Below are positions 17,091-25,822 of a stretch of 64,000 nt of DNA, one piece after another (the stretch's first letter is position 1; the number at the start of each line of letters is the position of its first letter). The position numbers and the translations under genes are program-made. Origin of the DNA: Lacibacter sediminis (GTDB taxonomy: Bacteria; Bacteroidota; Bacteroidia; Chitinophagales; Chitinophagaceae). Location of the stretch: contig NZ_CP060007.1 of the NCBI RefSeq assembly GCF_014168535.1, forward strand, positions 3,968,001 to 4,032,000, written 5' to 3'. Below the pieces are notes generated by a model. That model searched no databases. It saw only the letters and a list, made by a program, of their open reading frames with translations, and had not been told where the DNA came from.

Positions 17091-17642
17091 ATGATTGAAC
17101 CGGCTAGTGGCATATTACTCATATCTGATCCATTTTTAAAGGATCCGAATTTTATGCGGACCGTTGTGTTGCTTTGTGAACATGACGAAGCTGGAAGTTT
17201 TGGGTTAGTGATCAACCGCACATTTGAACAAACACTTAATGAATTGATCACCGATCTTGAAGGATATACTGTACCTGTTTATTATGGCGGCCCAGTGCAA
17301 ATGGATACACTGCATTTTTTACATCAACTACCCGATGAGATACCCGGCGGACAGGAAATTACAAAAGGCATTTTCTGGGGAGGTGATTTTGACATGGTGC
17401 TGAGTATGCTGAAAACCGAAACACTTGACCTGAACAAAATACGATTCTACCTTGGCTACAGTGGTTGGAGCAACGGTCAATTGAAAGATGAAATGAAAGA
17501 AAAAAGCTGGCTAACGGTGAATGCCAGTCGCAATATTGTTTTTCATCAACAAACTGATAATATCTGGAAAGAAGCCGTTAGATCAATGGGCGGAGAATAC
17601 AGCCAATTGATCAACTACCCTATTGATCCACAGTTAAATTAA
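17091..17642 (+). CDS. YqgE/AlgH family protein
   Basis: 183 residues, opening PASGILLISDPFLKDPNF followed by TVVLLCEHDEAGSFGLVINR, the diagnostic N-terminal part of the YqgE/AlgH (DUF179) family; VYYGGPVQMDTLHFLH and FYLGYSGWSNGQL are the other conserved segments. Cytoplasmic; the biochemical role is not established in most bacteria. It is divergent from the histidine kinase gene and convergent with the VOC gene. ATG at 17091. Confidence 0.92.
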   Translation: MIEPASGILLISDPFLKDPNFMRTVVLLCEHDEAGSFGLVINRTFEQTLNELITDLEGYTVPVYYGGPVQMDTLHFLHQLPDEIPGGQEITKGIFWGGDFDMVLSMLKTETLDLNKIRFYLGYSGWSNGQLKDEMKEKSWLTVNASRNIVFHQQTDNIWKEAVRSMGGEYSQLINYPIDPQLN

Positions 17643-17718
17643 ACTATTTGTATTAGTGATCCTCAACCTCGGCAATCACTCGCTTGCATAGACAACCCTT
17701 CGACGTTGCTTAGAGGAA

Positions 17719-18777
17719 TTACACTTTCACTCTCGAAAAACTTAAACTCTTTACCATCCAGTTGGGTAAAGGTTTTTCAGGCTTCCTGTTTTTTAAATTC
17801 AAATACCAACCGATCTTTTTAAGAATAGGCACACGATGTGTTTCTACATATTCGATCCATGTACCATCCGGATCTTCGTTGTAAGAGAAGTGACCTGCTG
17901 CTTCGCCCATGTCAAAACTGTTCGCACTATCAACGGTAAATGGAAAGCCATTTTCATTGCAAATACGTTCGTGCTCTTCATATCCATTAATATCAAAGCA
18001 CAGGTGGATATAACCCTGATCACCCCAATAACGATTTTCAAAAATTTTCTTTGGTGTGCGATCAGTTACTTCAATCAACTCAACATAAGTTGGACCAAGC
18101 AATTTTGAAAAAGCACCTTCCTGCTTGCGAGTATGTCCCAGCATCACCCGTTTGAAATGATGTTGCCCACCAGGGATTTTGCTAAACTCATCGTAATGAC
18201 CTTCATCTAAAAACAATTGCTTGTCGTAACCCAATACTTTTTCGTAGAAAGGAATTGCTTTTGCAATTGAACTAACGCCTATGGTTACGCCACAAACCCC
18301 GCCTGTATGTCTTCCGGTATCACCAAACCAATTATCATCAGCCATTACTTCAAAAATATTCCCGTATGGATCTTTTAGAAAGAACGATTCAATACCGCCG
18401 GGATTTTCCTTTGGTGCACTCAACAGGTTTAAGCCTGCCTTCTGATATTCAGCATAAGCAGCTTTTACATTCTTGCATTTGATCTTGATCACGAAAATTC
18501 CTGTGTCGCCCAATTGTACTTCAAAAGCAGCAGGTTGCGATTTACGACTGCGGTATTCCCAAATTTCAAAACCACCACCGCCTTGCATATTCAACGCAAG
18601 AATGGCATAACGCTCATGACCTTCACCACCTGTGTAACGTTTCATCAACTCGGCACGTGCCGCATCTTTAAATACCACCACATCGGTTCCGAAATGTTTG
18701 TTGTACCAGATAAATGCTTCGTCGGCGTTTGTTACACCAATACCTACCTGTTGAATACCACTGATGATCCTGCGCAT
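17719..18777 (-). CDS. two-domain VOC (glyoxalase/dioxygenase fold) protein
   Basis: 352 residues from the ATG at 18777. The longer frame from 18855 begins inside an intergenic hairpin and is unlikely. Two vicinal-oxygen-chelate halves: residues ~1-145 (GIQQVGIGVTNADEAFIWYN through DPYGNIFEVM) and ~155-325 (GGVCGVTIGVSSIAKAIPFY through EDPDGTWIEYVE). VOC proteins bind a metal and act as lyases, dioxygenases or isomerases. The substrate cannot be told from the sequence; ring-cleavage or hydroxyphenylpyruvate dioxygenase-like enzymes are possible. Confidence 0.8.
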   Translation of the reverse strand: MRRIISGIQQVGIGVTNADEAFIWYNKHFGTDVVVFKDAARAELMKRYTGGEGHERYAILALNMQGGGGFEIWEYRSRKSQPAAFEVQLGDTGIFVIKIKCKNVKAAYAEYQKAGLNLLSAPKENPGGIESFFLKDPYGNIFEVMADDNWFGDTGRHTGGVCGVTIGVSSIAKAIPFYEKVLGYDKQLFLDEGHYDEFSKIPGGQHHFKRVMLGHTRKQEGAFSKLLGPTYVELIEVTDRTPKKIFENRYWGDQGYIHLCFDINGYEEHERICNENGFPFTVDSANSFDMGEAAGHFSYNEDPDGTWIEYVETHRVPILKKIGWYLNLKNRKPEKPLPNWMVKSLSFSRVKV

Positions 18778-18846
18778 ATCATTGATTTTTGAAGTGCGTG
18801 AAGATAGGAAAGATGCAGAAAAAAGAGGCTGCTGCAAAGGAAGTTT

Positions 18847-18940
18847 TTGAACCACAAAGGCACAAAGTCGCTAAGTATCACTAAGAATACAATTTGCTAT
18901 TCTTTGTGAGCCTTTCTGTCTTCGTGCCTTAGTGGTTCAA
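18847..18940. repeat. long imperfect inverted repeat between the DUF4139 and VOC genes
   Basis: Left arm TTGAACCACAAAGGCACAAAG onward and right arm ending CTTCGTGCCTTAGTGGTTCAA pair over about 43 bases with roughly ten mismatches, around a short AT-rich loop near 18890-18897. This AACCACTAAGGCACGAAG wording resembles intergenic hairpins I recall from Bacteroidota genomes. It occupies nearly the whole gap between the stop at 18946 and the VOC gene's upstream end, so it may act as a 3' end structure. Confidence 0.7.
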
Positions 18941-18945
18941 CTTTT

Positions 18946-20577
18946 CTAATCAAGCTGTAGTTTCTTTTCCTTCGGGTATTTGACACTGTACTTCATTTCC
19001 ATTTTCTTCATTTGTTTGGGATCAATGGTATAGGTCCAGGTGATAATCTTTGTGTCTTCATTCAATTTGGCTCCATCATATTCCAGGTCTTCAATTTCTA
19101 TCTCTTTCAATGTTGAAATGGGAAACTGATCTTCCACAATAATATTCACCGGTACGTTTTTGTTATTGCGAACCGTTATTTCAAACTGCTTTGTATCGGT
19201 GCGGTTACCACCCAGGAATTTCTTGCTGCTGAAATCTTTTAACAGTGTTCGTTTAACTGTTATGCCTTTGTCGACACCTAATGAAAGTGATAAGGTATCA
19301 GAATCTGTTGATAGATCGAGATAGGATTTACCGAGAAATGTTCCTTCAAAGAACAAATTGGTTTCGCCTGGAATTAAATTAAGATCCTGCCAATTGATAA
19401 GTTTGGCAGTTAGGTATGCGGCTTCATCTAATTTAGGTACGGAGTAATATTCATAATAAGCTTCAATACTCTTGTCGTTAATGCTCATCGTATTCACTTT
19501 GCCATCGTTATTCACCGTTGCTATTTCTTGTATTTCGTATTGGGTGGTGATGGGTTGGAAAGTAGTAATAACCTGCAAAGGGGTTGATTTGTTTTCCATT
19601 TTCAATGATGTTTTTCCTCTTACTTGAATACCTGGAACTGCTCCGGCCAAATCATTTGAAGTTCCATAACCAACCACTACTACTTCCTGTAAATTATTCA
19701 CAGCGGGTTTCATTGCATAAGAAATAAACCATGGATTAACAAGTGGCTTTGTATTATTATCATTCGGGTTACCGGTTGATAATACCAGTTTGATATTATT
19801 CCAGTTCTCGCCACTTGTTTGATACACATTGGCATTCATTTCCAGTTGCAGTTTGCTCACTACATCTTTCACACGAATATTATAAGTAGGATACCATCCT
19901 GCTTTTTGTACGAGATAAGTTATTTCAAATGGAACGGTTGCTGTCTCTTTTACATCGGCAAGTACAACAATTTCATTGGTGGAGAGATCGATCTTCCGGC
20001 TCATTTCTGTCAATTGATTCAATAGTTTGTTTCGATCCTTATTCATCTCTTCGATTTCTTTTTGCAACAACAGTTGTTGCTTCAATACTTCGGTTAATCT
20101 TGCCCGTTGAAAATCGAGTGATTGCCTTAATTCATCAGGTTTGAGTGTAACGGTTGAGCCTGCTATCTGCTGATTTTTGATGAGCATACTTTCTTCCTGT
20201 TTGAACACCTCCAGCACTTTTGATGTAAGACTGATCTTATCATTCAACTGAGAGAATTTCTCCTGCGTTGTTTTGATCTCTTCACTTACTTCCTGTTCTT
20301 TCAGGTAATCACGCTGAACACGCACCGACAAAATAGTGAGCCTGCCATCGGCCTTTACCTGCACACTTTGTTTTTCAATATCGGTGGAGATACCGGTAAA
20401 CACGATCTCCTGCTTGCCGGCAGAGATGGATTGTTTCACTGTTCGTTTAACCTGTGCTCCTTTCATAAACACCGTTACCTGATCCATTTTTGTTTCAACA
20501 GGAACACGTTTTACCGATTGAGCGGTTAATGTAATTGGGAGAACATAAAGAAGAATTTGCAGCCATTTCGTTTTCAT
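18946..20577 (-). CDS. MuiA-like DUF4139 protein with a SusC-like segment
   Basis: About 543 residues from MKTKW (two codons after the first ATG at 20583). Signal peptide (LQILLYVLPITLTAQS), an N-terminal DUF4140-like domain (VPVETKMDQVTVFMKGAQVK), a coiled-coil region around residues 100-200, then a DUF4139 domain (TYLVQKAGWYPTYNIRVKDV onward; SGENWNNIKLVLSTGNP). Around residues 255-295 there is an inserted stretch LQEVVVVGYGTSNDLAGAVP with GIQVRG, which resembles the TonB-dependent receptor plug start. Known as 'mucoidy inhibitor A' family; its function in Bacteroidota is unclear. Probably periplasmic or outer-membrane associated. Confidence 0.85.
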   Translation of the reverse strand: MKTKWLQILLYVLPITLTAQSVKRVPVETKMDQVTVFMKGAQVKRTVKQSISAGKQEIVFTGISTDIEKQSVQVKADGRLTILSVRVQRDYLKEQEVSEEIKTTQEKFSQLNDKISLTSKVLEVFKQEESMLIKNQQIAGSTVTLKPDELRQSLDFQRARLTEVLKQQLLLQKEIEEMNKDRNKLLNQLTEMSRKIDLSTNEIVVLADVKETATVPFEITYLVQKAGWYPTYNIRVKDVVSKLQLEMNANVYQTSGENWNNIKLVLSTGNPNDNNTKPLVNPWFISYAMKPAVNNLQEVVVVGYGTSNDLAGAVPGIQVRGKTSLKMENKSTPLQVITTFQPITTQYEIQEIATVNNDGKVNTMSINDKSIEAYYEYYSVPKLDEAAYLTAKLINWQDLNLIPGETNLFFEGTFLGKSYLDLSTDSDTLSLSLGVDKGITVKRTLLKDFSSKKFLGGNRTDTKQFEITVRNNKNVPVNIIVEDQFPISTLKEIEIEDLEYDGAKLNEDTKIITWTYTIDPKQMKKMEMKYSVKYPKEKKLQLD

Positions 20578-20624
20578 AAACAATTGTTTTATGAACGATG
20601 GATGCAGATAGAAATGTAATTACA

Positions 20625-20656
20625 TAAAAAAAGTCCCCCGTTGAACGGAGGACTTT
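20625..20656 (-). terminator. rho-independent terminator of atpD-atpC
   Basis: On the minus strand AAGTCCTCCGTT-CA-ACGGGGGACTT forms a strong stem followed immediately by a T-run (TTTTT). It lies just after the atpC stop codon at 20677. Confidence 0.85.
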
Positions 20657-20676
20657 CAAAACTTATCTAAATCTGT

Positions 20677-20928
20677 TTATACAGCTTCAGTTCCTTCAAC
20701 CAGTACTGTTACTTTATTGTTCAGCACTTCTACAAAACCACCCTGGATCTTATACAGTTCGTTGCGGTTCTTTTCAACCAGGATCTTTAATTGTCCTGCT
20801 TTCAACGCACTTACCAATGGAGCGTGGTTATCCAGCACTTCAAAGCTACCGGCAATACCGGGCAACTGTACACCAATTACCTCGCCGCTGTATGTTTTTC
20901 CGAGTGGAGTTAATATTTCTAAATTCAT
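20677..20928 (-). CDS. atpC: ATP synthase F1 epsilon subunit, short form
   Basis: 83 residues, covering only the N-terminal beta-sandwich of epsilon (LEILTPLGKTYSGEVIGVQL, GIAGSFEVLDNHAPLVSALK, GGFVEVLNNKVTVLVE). The C-terminal two-helix domain that inhibits the motor in longer (~130-140 residue) homologues is absent, and the frame ends cleanly 20 bases before a terminator, so it is not truncated by the window. It lies downstream of atpD in the same direction; the other ATP synthase genes are not here, as is usual in Bacteroidota. Confidence 0.93.
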   Translation of the reverse strand: MNLEILTPLGKTYSGEVIGVQLPGIAGSFEVLDNHAPLVSALKAGQLKILVEKNRNELYKIQGGFVEVLNNKVTVLVEGTEAV

Positions 20929-20993
20929 TGTGTTTTTAGTTTGTGGTTTTTAGTTTCTAGTTCCTGTTAATCAACTAACCAACTATAAACTGT

Positions 20994-22493
20994 TTAACCC
21001 TTGGCTGCTGCCATTAACTTCTTACCTTTTTCGATGGCATCTTCAATCGTACCAACGAGGTTGAAGGATGCTTCAGGATATTCATCCACTTCACCATCCA
21101 TGATCATGTTAAATCCACGGATCGTGTCTTCGATGCTTACGAATACACCTTTCAAACCGGTAAACGCTTCCGCTACGTGGAATGGTTGAGAAAGGAAACG
21201 CTGTACTTTACGTGCACGGAATACAGTCATTTTATCTTCTTCACTCAATTCATCCATACCAAGGATTGCGATGATATCCTGCAATTCCTTGTAACGCTGA
21301 AGGATCAACTTCACACGGTTTGCAGTGTTGTAATGTGAATCACCCACAATTGCAGGAGTAAGGATACGTGAAGTAGATTCCAACGGACTTACCGCAGGAT
21401 AGATACCTAAGTCAGCAATCTTACGATCCAATACGGTTGTTGCATCCAGATGAGCAAATGTTGTTGCAGGTGCCGGATCGGTCAAATCATCTGCAGGTAC
21501 ATATACCGCCTGTACAGAGGTAATTGAACCGTTACGGGTTGAAGTGATACGCTCCTGCATCAATCCCATTTCCGTTGCAAGTGTTGGTTGGTAACCTACC
21601 GCTGAAGGCATACGGCCTAACAACGCAGATACTTCAGAACCAGCTTGTGTGAAACGGAAGATATTATCAACGAAGAACAAGATATCTTTTCCTTTACCAG
21701 TACCATCTCCATCACGGAAGTACTCAGCGATTGTTAAACCAGAAAGAGCCACACGAGCACGTGCACCTGGAGGTTCGTTCATTTGTCCGAACACGAAGGT
21801 TGCTTTTGATTGCTTCAAACCTTCCATATCCACTTTGCTCAAATCCCATCCACCTTCTTCCATGCTGTGTTTGAAATTGTCGCCGTAGTTCATGATACCG
21901 GCTTCAATCATTTCACGCAACAGATCATTTCCTTCACGGGTACGCTCACCTACACCGGCAAATACCGACAGACCACCGTAACCCTTTGCAATATTGTTGA
22001 TCAATTCCTGGATCAATACTGTTTTACCTACACCGGCACCACCAAACAAACCGATCTTACCACCTTTTACATATGGTTCGATGAGGTCAATTACTTTGAT
22101 ACCTGTAAACAGGATCTCGTTGGTTGTGCTCAATTGTTCGAAAGCCGGGGGCTTGGCGTGGATAGCACGACCACCTTCTTTGCTCACCTGTGGCAAGCCA
22201 TCGATCGCATCGCCTGTTACATTAAATAAGCGTCCGCTGATAAGTTCGCCGGTTGGCATTGTAATGTTCTTACCGGTATCAACCACTTCCATACCACGAA
22301 CGAGGCCCTCAGTACCGTCCATCGCAATGGTACGAACACTGTCTTCACCCAGGTGCTGCTGTACTTCCATTACGAGTACATCACCATTGGGGCGTTTAAG
22401 TTCAAGAGCGCTGTAAATTTCGGGGAGTGTGCCGTCGAACTGAACGTCTACAACGGCGCCGATAACCTGTTTTACCTTACCAGTATTGGCCAT
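20994..22493 (-). CDS. atpD: ATP synthase F1 beta subunit
   Basis: Catalytic subunit of F1. I start at MANTGKVKQVIGAVVDVQF (ATG at 22493, 499 residues); the frame extends 14 codons upstream but without family support. Walker A GGAGVGKTVLIQELI, the GVGERTREGNDL segment, Walker B region ILFFVDNIFRFTQAGSEVSALLGRMPSAVGYQPTLA (seen in parts) and the C-terminal FHVAEAFTG are all present. It forms an operon with atpC, closed by a terminator. Confidence 0.98.
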   Translation of the reverse strand: MANTGKVKQVIGAVVDVQFDGTLPEIYSALELKRPNGDVLVMEVQQHLGEDSVRTIAMDGTEGLVRGMEVVDTGKNITMPTGELISGRLFNVTGDAIDGLPQVSKEGGRAIHAKPPAFEQLSTTNEILFTGIKVIDLIEPYVKGGKIGLFGGAGVGKTVLIQELINNIAKGYGGLSVFAGVGERTREGNDLLREMIEAGIMNYGDNFKHSMEEGGWDLSKVDMEGLKQSKATFVFGQMNEPPGARARVALSGLTIAEYFRDGDGTGKGKDILFFVDNIFRFTQAGSEVSALLGRMPSAVGYQPTLATEMGLMQERITSTRNGSITSVQAVYVPADDLTDPAPATTFAHLDATTVLDRKIADLGIYPAVSPLESTSRILTPAIVGDSHYNTANRVKLILQRYKELQDIIAILGMDELSEEDKMTVFRARKVQRFLSQPFHVAEAFTGLKGVFVSIEDTIRGFNMIMDGEVDEYPEASFNLVGTIEDAIEKGKKLMAAAKG

Positions 22494-22844
22494 ATTGAAT
22501 GTATTTAAAAAAGAGAGTTTTAAAACTGGCCGCAAAGGTAAGGGGCTGAAGGGGAAATGAAAAATGGAAAATAGGATAATTTAGAAATGAGGAAAACTTT
22601 GGAAAAAGCCGAAAACGGCTGGTTACAATTGTTTTGAGTTGGGGCTTTCGGCATTCCTATCCCTCATCAACTTTTGTCCCGGCCATTCGCTTTTAGTCCC
22701 CCGCATTAGGCGGCGGAGCTACCGCTGCTGTCCGGCAGCCCGTGGACCTGTTGCCCATTTCAACAAATAACAGCCGCCCTTTTCAAAACTTTTTGCTCCC
22801 TTTGTGGTTATACAAGGCCAATGTTTAAACTTAAACTGAGAATC
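22494..22844. other. atpD / hydrolase divergent region
   Basis: A 351-base stretch without a gene. It contains the atpD leader, a hairpin with AGCCG-AAAA-CGGCT stem (22607-22620) that is followed by T residues in the minus direction, and a GC-rich block (about 22690-22760) with a GCTGC/GCAGC stem that stands out from the AT-rich surroundings. Promoters for both flanking genes must lie here, but no clear -33/-7 pair was identified. Confidence 0.5.
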
Positions 22845-23681
22845 ATGAAAAAAATGTCGTTCCGTTTTCTGCTGCCTGTTCTGGCAATTGTTGCCCTGGC
22901 AGCCTGTAATAATGAAGAAGTAAAAACAACTGCTGAAACCAAAGAACCGGCTTTAAAAGAGGAAAGCATTACCTACACAGGTGATAGCATTACCATGAAT
23001 GGTTTTGTAGTGTATGATGAGAATATTGAAGGTGCCCGCCCGGCAGTTTTGATCGTTCCCGAGTGGTGGGGCTTGAACGATTATGCGATGATGCGTGCCC
23101 GTGAGCTGGCGAAGCTCGGTTACATCGCCCTGGCAATGGATATGTATGGTAATGGTAAAGTGGCAGATAATCCTGACAGTGCAGGTGCAGCAGCCGGTCC
23201 ATTCTATCAAAACCCGCAAATGGCCAAGACTCGCATGGAAGCTGCTATTGCAAAACTGAAAAGCTATCCGCAAACGGATGGTACTAATATTGCAGCTATT
23301 GGTTATTGCTTTGGTGGTGCCATGGTGTTAAACACTGCCCGCATGGGATTGGATGTAAAAGGAGTGGTTAGTTTTCACGGCAACCTGGTAGGCACTCCAT
23401 TAAATAAAGATCTGCTGAAAGCTAAGATCCTGGTTTGTCATGGTGCTGCTGATCCTTTTGTTCCTGCAGCAGAAGTTGCAACCTTCAAACAACAAATGGA
23501 TTCTACCGGTATCACTTATACATTTAAAGAATATGCCGATGCGGTTCATGCATTCACTAACCCCAACGCTACAGCCATGGGTGAGAAATTTAAAATACCG
23601 ATCAAATACAACGCTGCTGCCGATACAGCCAGTTGGAAGGATATGAAAGAATTTTTTACGTCGCTGTTCCAACAACAGTAA
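22845..23681 (+). CDS. dienelactone hydrolase family lipoprotein
   Basis: 278 residues from the ATG at 22845 (an ATG eight codons upstream is less likely). A lipoprotein signal (MKKMSFRFLLPVLAIVALAAC) with Cys at residue 21 predicts an outer- or inner-membrane-anchored periplasmic enzyme. Alpha/beta-hydrolase: oxyanion region LIVPEWWGLNDYAMMRARELA, nucleophile Cys in GYCFGGAMVLN, acid Asp in HGAADPFVP and His in DAVHAFTNP, the Cys-Asp-His triad of dienelactone hydrolases. Substrate unknown. Followed by a terminator. Confidence 0.88.
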   Translation: MKKMSFRFLLPVLAIVALAACNNEEVKTTAETKEPALKEESITYTGDSITMNGFVVYDENIEGARPAVLIVPEWWGLNDYAMMRARELAKLGYIALAMDMYGNGKVADNPDSAGAAAGPFYQNPQMAKTRMEAAIAKLKSYPQTDGTNIAAIGYCFGGAMVLNTARMGLDVKGVVSFHGNLVGTPLNKDLLKAKILVCHGAADPFVPAAEVATFKQQMDSTGITYTFKEYADAVHAFTNPNATAMGEKFKIPIKYNAAADTASWKDMKEFFTSLFQQQ

Positions 23682-23699
23682 TCATCAGTCGATTGATGT

Positions 23700-23730
23700 A
23701 GGGGGCTTTCGCAGGAAGGCCCTTTTTTAA
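23700..23730 (+). terminator. terminator after the hydrolase gene
   Basis: AGGGGGCTTTC-GCAG-GAAGGCCCTTTTTT forms a GC stem followed by six T residues, 19 bases after the stop codon of the dienelactone hydrolase gene. Confidence 0.75.
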
Positions 23731-23869
23731 AATAGTAATTTCACTGAAACTACTACCCGGTAAACGCATTTATCTGAATAGTTTACACAGTTACCAAGTT
23801 GCAATTGATAAAACGAGCTTTTATTAGCGATGGTAATTAGTTTCACCGAAACAAAATCAATTGTATCTC

Positions 23870-24286
23870 ATGAAAAATTACTTCTTCGCAGCTATCGCTG
23901 CCTCATCTCTTCTGTTTTCCTGCAAAAAGAACGACAAAACATCCTGTGACAACACTGTTGCTGCACTTGCTGGTAATTACAAAATCACAAAAGTAACTTT
24001 GGCTGGTCAAGACATTACTCAACAAGCATTTTTTGATGTTTGTTTAAAAGATGACGTTTTTCAACTTAAAGCCGACAAAACTTTAACTTATGATGATGCT
24101 GGTACACTTTGTAATCCGCCCGCAGATGGCACAGGAACTTGGGATGTAGTAAGCGGACGCATTACCGTTACTCATACTGGCGGTGGAGACGATTTTGATG
24201 GTACCGTAGTTAACAAATGTAATAGCTTCGAGGTATCTGAAAGTTTCGGTGGTCAAACGCTTGTTACTACTTTTACTAAGCAGTAA
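23870..24286 (+). CDS. lipocalin-like lipoprotein
   Basis: 138 residues from ATG at 23870. Lipoprotein signal peptide ending LLFSC (Cys about residue 18) followed by Lys-Lys-Asn-Asp. The mature part has a short beta-rich domain with LAGNYKITKVTLAGQD, DDVFQLKADKTLTYDDAG, GTGTWDVVSGRITVTHTGG, matching the lipocalin-like fold common among small Bacteroidota lipoproteins. Ligand and role unknown. It is a single-gene unit flanked by terminators on both sides. Confidence 0.75.
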   Translation: MKNYFFAAIAASSLLFSCKKNDKTSCDNTVAALAGNYKITKVTLAGQDITQQAFFDVCLKDDVFQLKADKTLTYDDAGTLCNPPADGTGTWDVVSGRITVTHTGGGDDFDGTVVNKCNSFEVSESFGGQTLVTTFTKQ

Positions 24287-24304
24287 TTTCTAATTTATTT
24301 TTGT

Positions 24305-24340
24305 AAAAAAGAGGGAGCCGAATTACCGGTTCCCTCTTTT
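24305..24340 (+). terminator. terminator after the lipocalin-like gene
   Basis: AAAAGAGGGAGCCG-AATTAC-CGGTTCCCTCTTTT is a near-perfect stem (one G-U pair) with flanking A and T runs, so it may work in both directions. It begins 19 bases after the stop codon. Confidence 0.85.
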
Positions 24341-24504
24341 CGTTTATACTTCCTTTATCTATCCTAAACCTGTAAATCATCATCATTAATCTATGATAGG
24401 AAACATTTTTAATGCAGATACGTATCACATGCACTCGTTTTCGTAAAAAAAGATTGGTTTATACCTTCATATAAAATAAATTGAGGTATTAAAACAACCA
24501 ACTC

Positions 24505-25224
24505 ATGGCGCTACAACCCTGGCGAACCGGCAAAATCATTCGTATAGTTGATGAAACTCCCAACACAAAACGTTACTGGATACAGCTTCCTGAGCTGGAC
24601 GTATTTGATTTTAAACCCGGGCAGTTTGTGCAGCTTGAATTTCCAATTCATGAACAGCAAAGCAAACGTTGCCGCAGTTACAGCATTGCATCGTGGCCCG
24701 ATGGTACAAACGTATTTGAACTCCTGATTGTTTTAAACGAAGCAGGAGCAGGTACCACCTGGTTGTTTGCCAACGCAGTTGTAGGAACAGAATTACCTGT
24801 ACGTGGAGCCATGGGTGTGTTCAGCTTGCCTGATCCCATTGAAAAAGATATCTTCTTTATTTGCACAGGAACAGGCATTGCACCATTCCGCAGCATGTCG
24901 CATTATATTAAACTACACAATGTGCCGCATAAAAATATTTATTTACTGTTTGGCACTCGTAAGAAAACAGATCTGTTGTATTACGATGAATTAACGCAAC
25001 TTGAGAAAGATCTTCCGGGCTTTCATTATATACCCACTCTTTCAAGAGAAGAATGGGAAGGACGCAAAGGATATGTACATCCTATTTATGAAGAACTTTG
25101 TGCCGGTAAGCAAGACGCCAACTTTTTCCTTTGCGGATGGAAAGCCATGATCGATGAAACAAAGAAACGTATCATGGAAATGGGCTACGATAAGAAAGCC
25201 ATTCACCAGGAATCTTATGGATAA
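24505..25224 (+). CDS. ferredoxin-NADP reductase-like flavoprotein
   Basis: 239 residues. N-terminal FAD-binding beta barrel with the RxYS signature (CRSYSIASWPDG), a pyrophosphate-loop region (GAGTTWLFANAVVG), then an NAD(P)-binding domain with FICTGTGIAPFRSMSHYI and LFGTRKKTDLLYYDEL, and FFLCGWKAMIDETKKRI near the end. It transfers electrons between NAD(P)H and a one-electron carrier such as ferredoxin or flavodoxin. No iron-sulfur domain is attached. It lies 212 bases upstream of a complex I operon that lacks the NADH-input subunits, which makes a functional link worth testing but unproven. Confidence 0.85.
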   Translation: MALQPWRTGKIIRIVDETPNTKRYWIQLPELDVFDFKPGQFVQLEFPIHEQQSKRCRSYSIASWPDGTNVFELLIVLNEAGAGTTWLFANAVVGTELPVRGAMGVFSLPDPIEKDIFFICTGTGIAPFRSMSHYIKLHNVPHKNIYLLFGTRKKTDLLYYDELTQLEKDLPGFHYIPTLSREEWEGRKGYVHPIYEELCAGKQDANFFLCGWKAMIDETKKRIMEMGYDKKAIHQESYG

Positions 25225-25436
25225 TATTCGTTATTGTAACAGATGAGCGGAAACAGTTTTTCTGATGACTGTCATCAATTGCTGCAAACCGTTCAACTGC
25301 GACCTTTCGCCTTTCAAAACAACATCGTTTGTTGAAATCATATTCTGAAAAAAGATTCTGAATAACTTTTTATATGATATCGACAGGTGAAAGCTAATAA
25401 TGATGTAATTTAAACCACAAACAAACCAATCTGTTT

Positions 25437-25787
25437 ATGGGTGCTGCCTCACTCATTATATTAATTCTTGCTGCCATTGCCTTTTCGGCCGGTGCTATTC
25501 TGATCGCAAAAGTGGTGACCAAAGCCACAAAAAACAAACAAAAATCTGAGCCATACGAATGCGGTATACCAACTGTTGGCCCAAGCTGGATTCAATTTAA
25601 TGTTGGTTATTATTTATTTGCGCTCATCTTTTTAATTTTTGATGTGGAGTTGATCTTTTTATATCCATGGGCCGTTGCAGCTAAACAAGTGGGTTGGCTG
25701 GCGCTCATTGAAATCATCATCTTCTTCTTCATTTTATTTATGGGCTTTTTATATGCACACAAAAAAGGCGCATTAAAATGGAAATAA
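25437..25787 (+). CDS. nuoA: complex I subunit A
   Basis: 116-residue membrane subunit with three hydrophobic segments. The family motif is KSEPYECGIPTVGP followed by FNVGYYLFALIFLIFDVELIFLYPW (second helix with conserved acidic residues). First gene of the nuo operon; ATG at 25437. The 212-base upstream region is presumably the operon promoter, although no consensus hexamers stand out. Confidence 0.95.
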   Translation: MGAASLIILILAAIAFSAGAILIAKVVTKATKNKQKSEPYECGIPTVGPSWIQFNVGYYLFALIFLIFDVELIFLYPWAVAAKQVGWLALIEIIIFFFILFMGFLYAHKKGALKWK

Positions 25788-25822
25788 AATAATCGTTAAC
25801 AACACCCAACCAAAAGTACCAG

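Noticed and set aside
17643..17718. AGTGAT...ATCACT inverted repeat between yqgE and the VOC gene as a terminator
   Set aside because: Only six bases per arm, a 14-base loop and no T-tract; not convincing for either strand.
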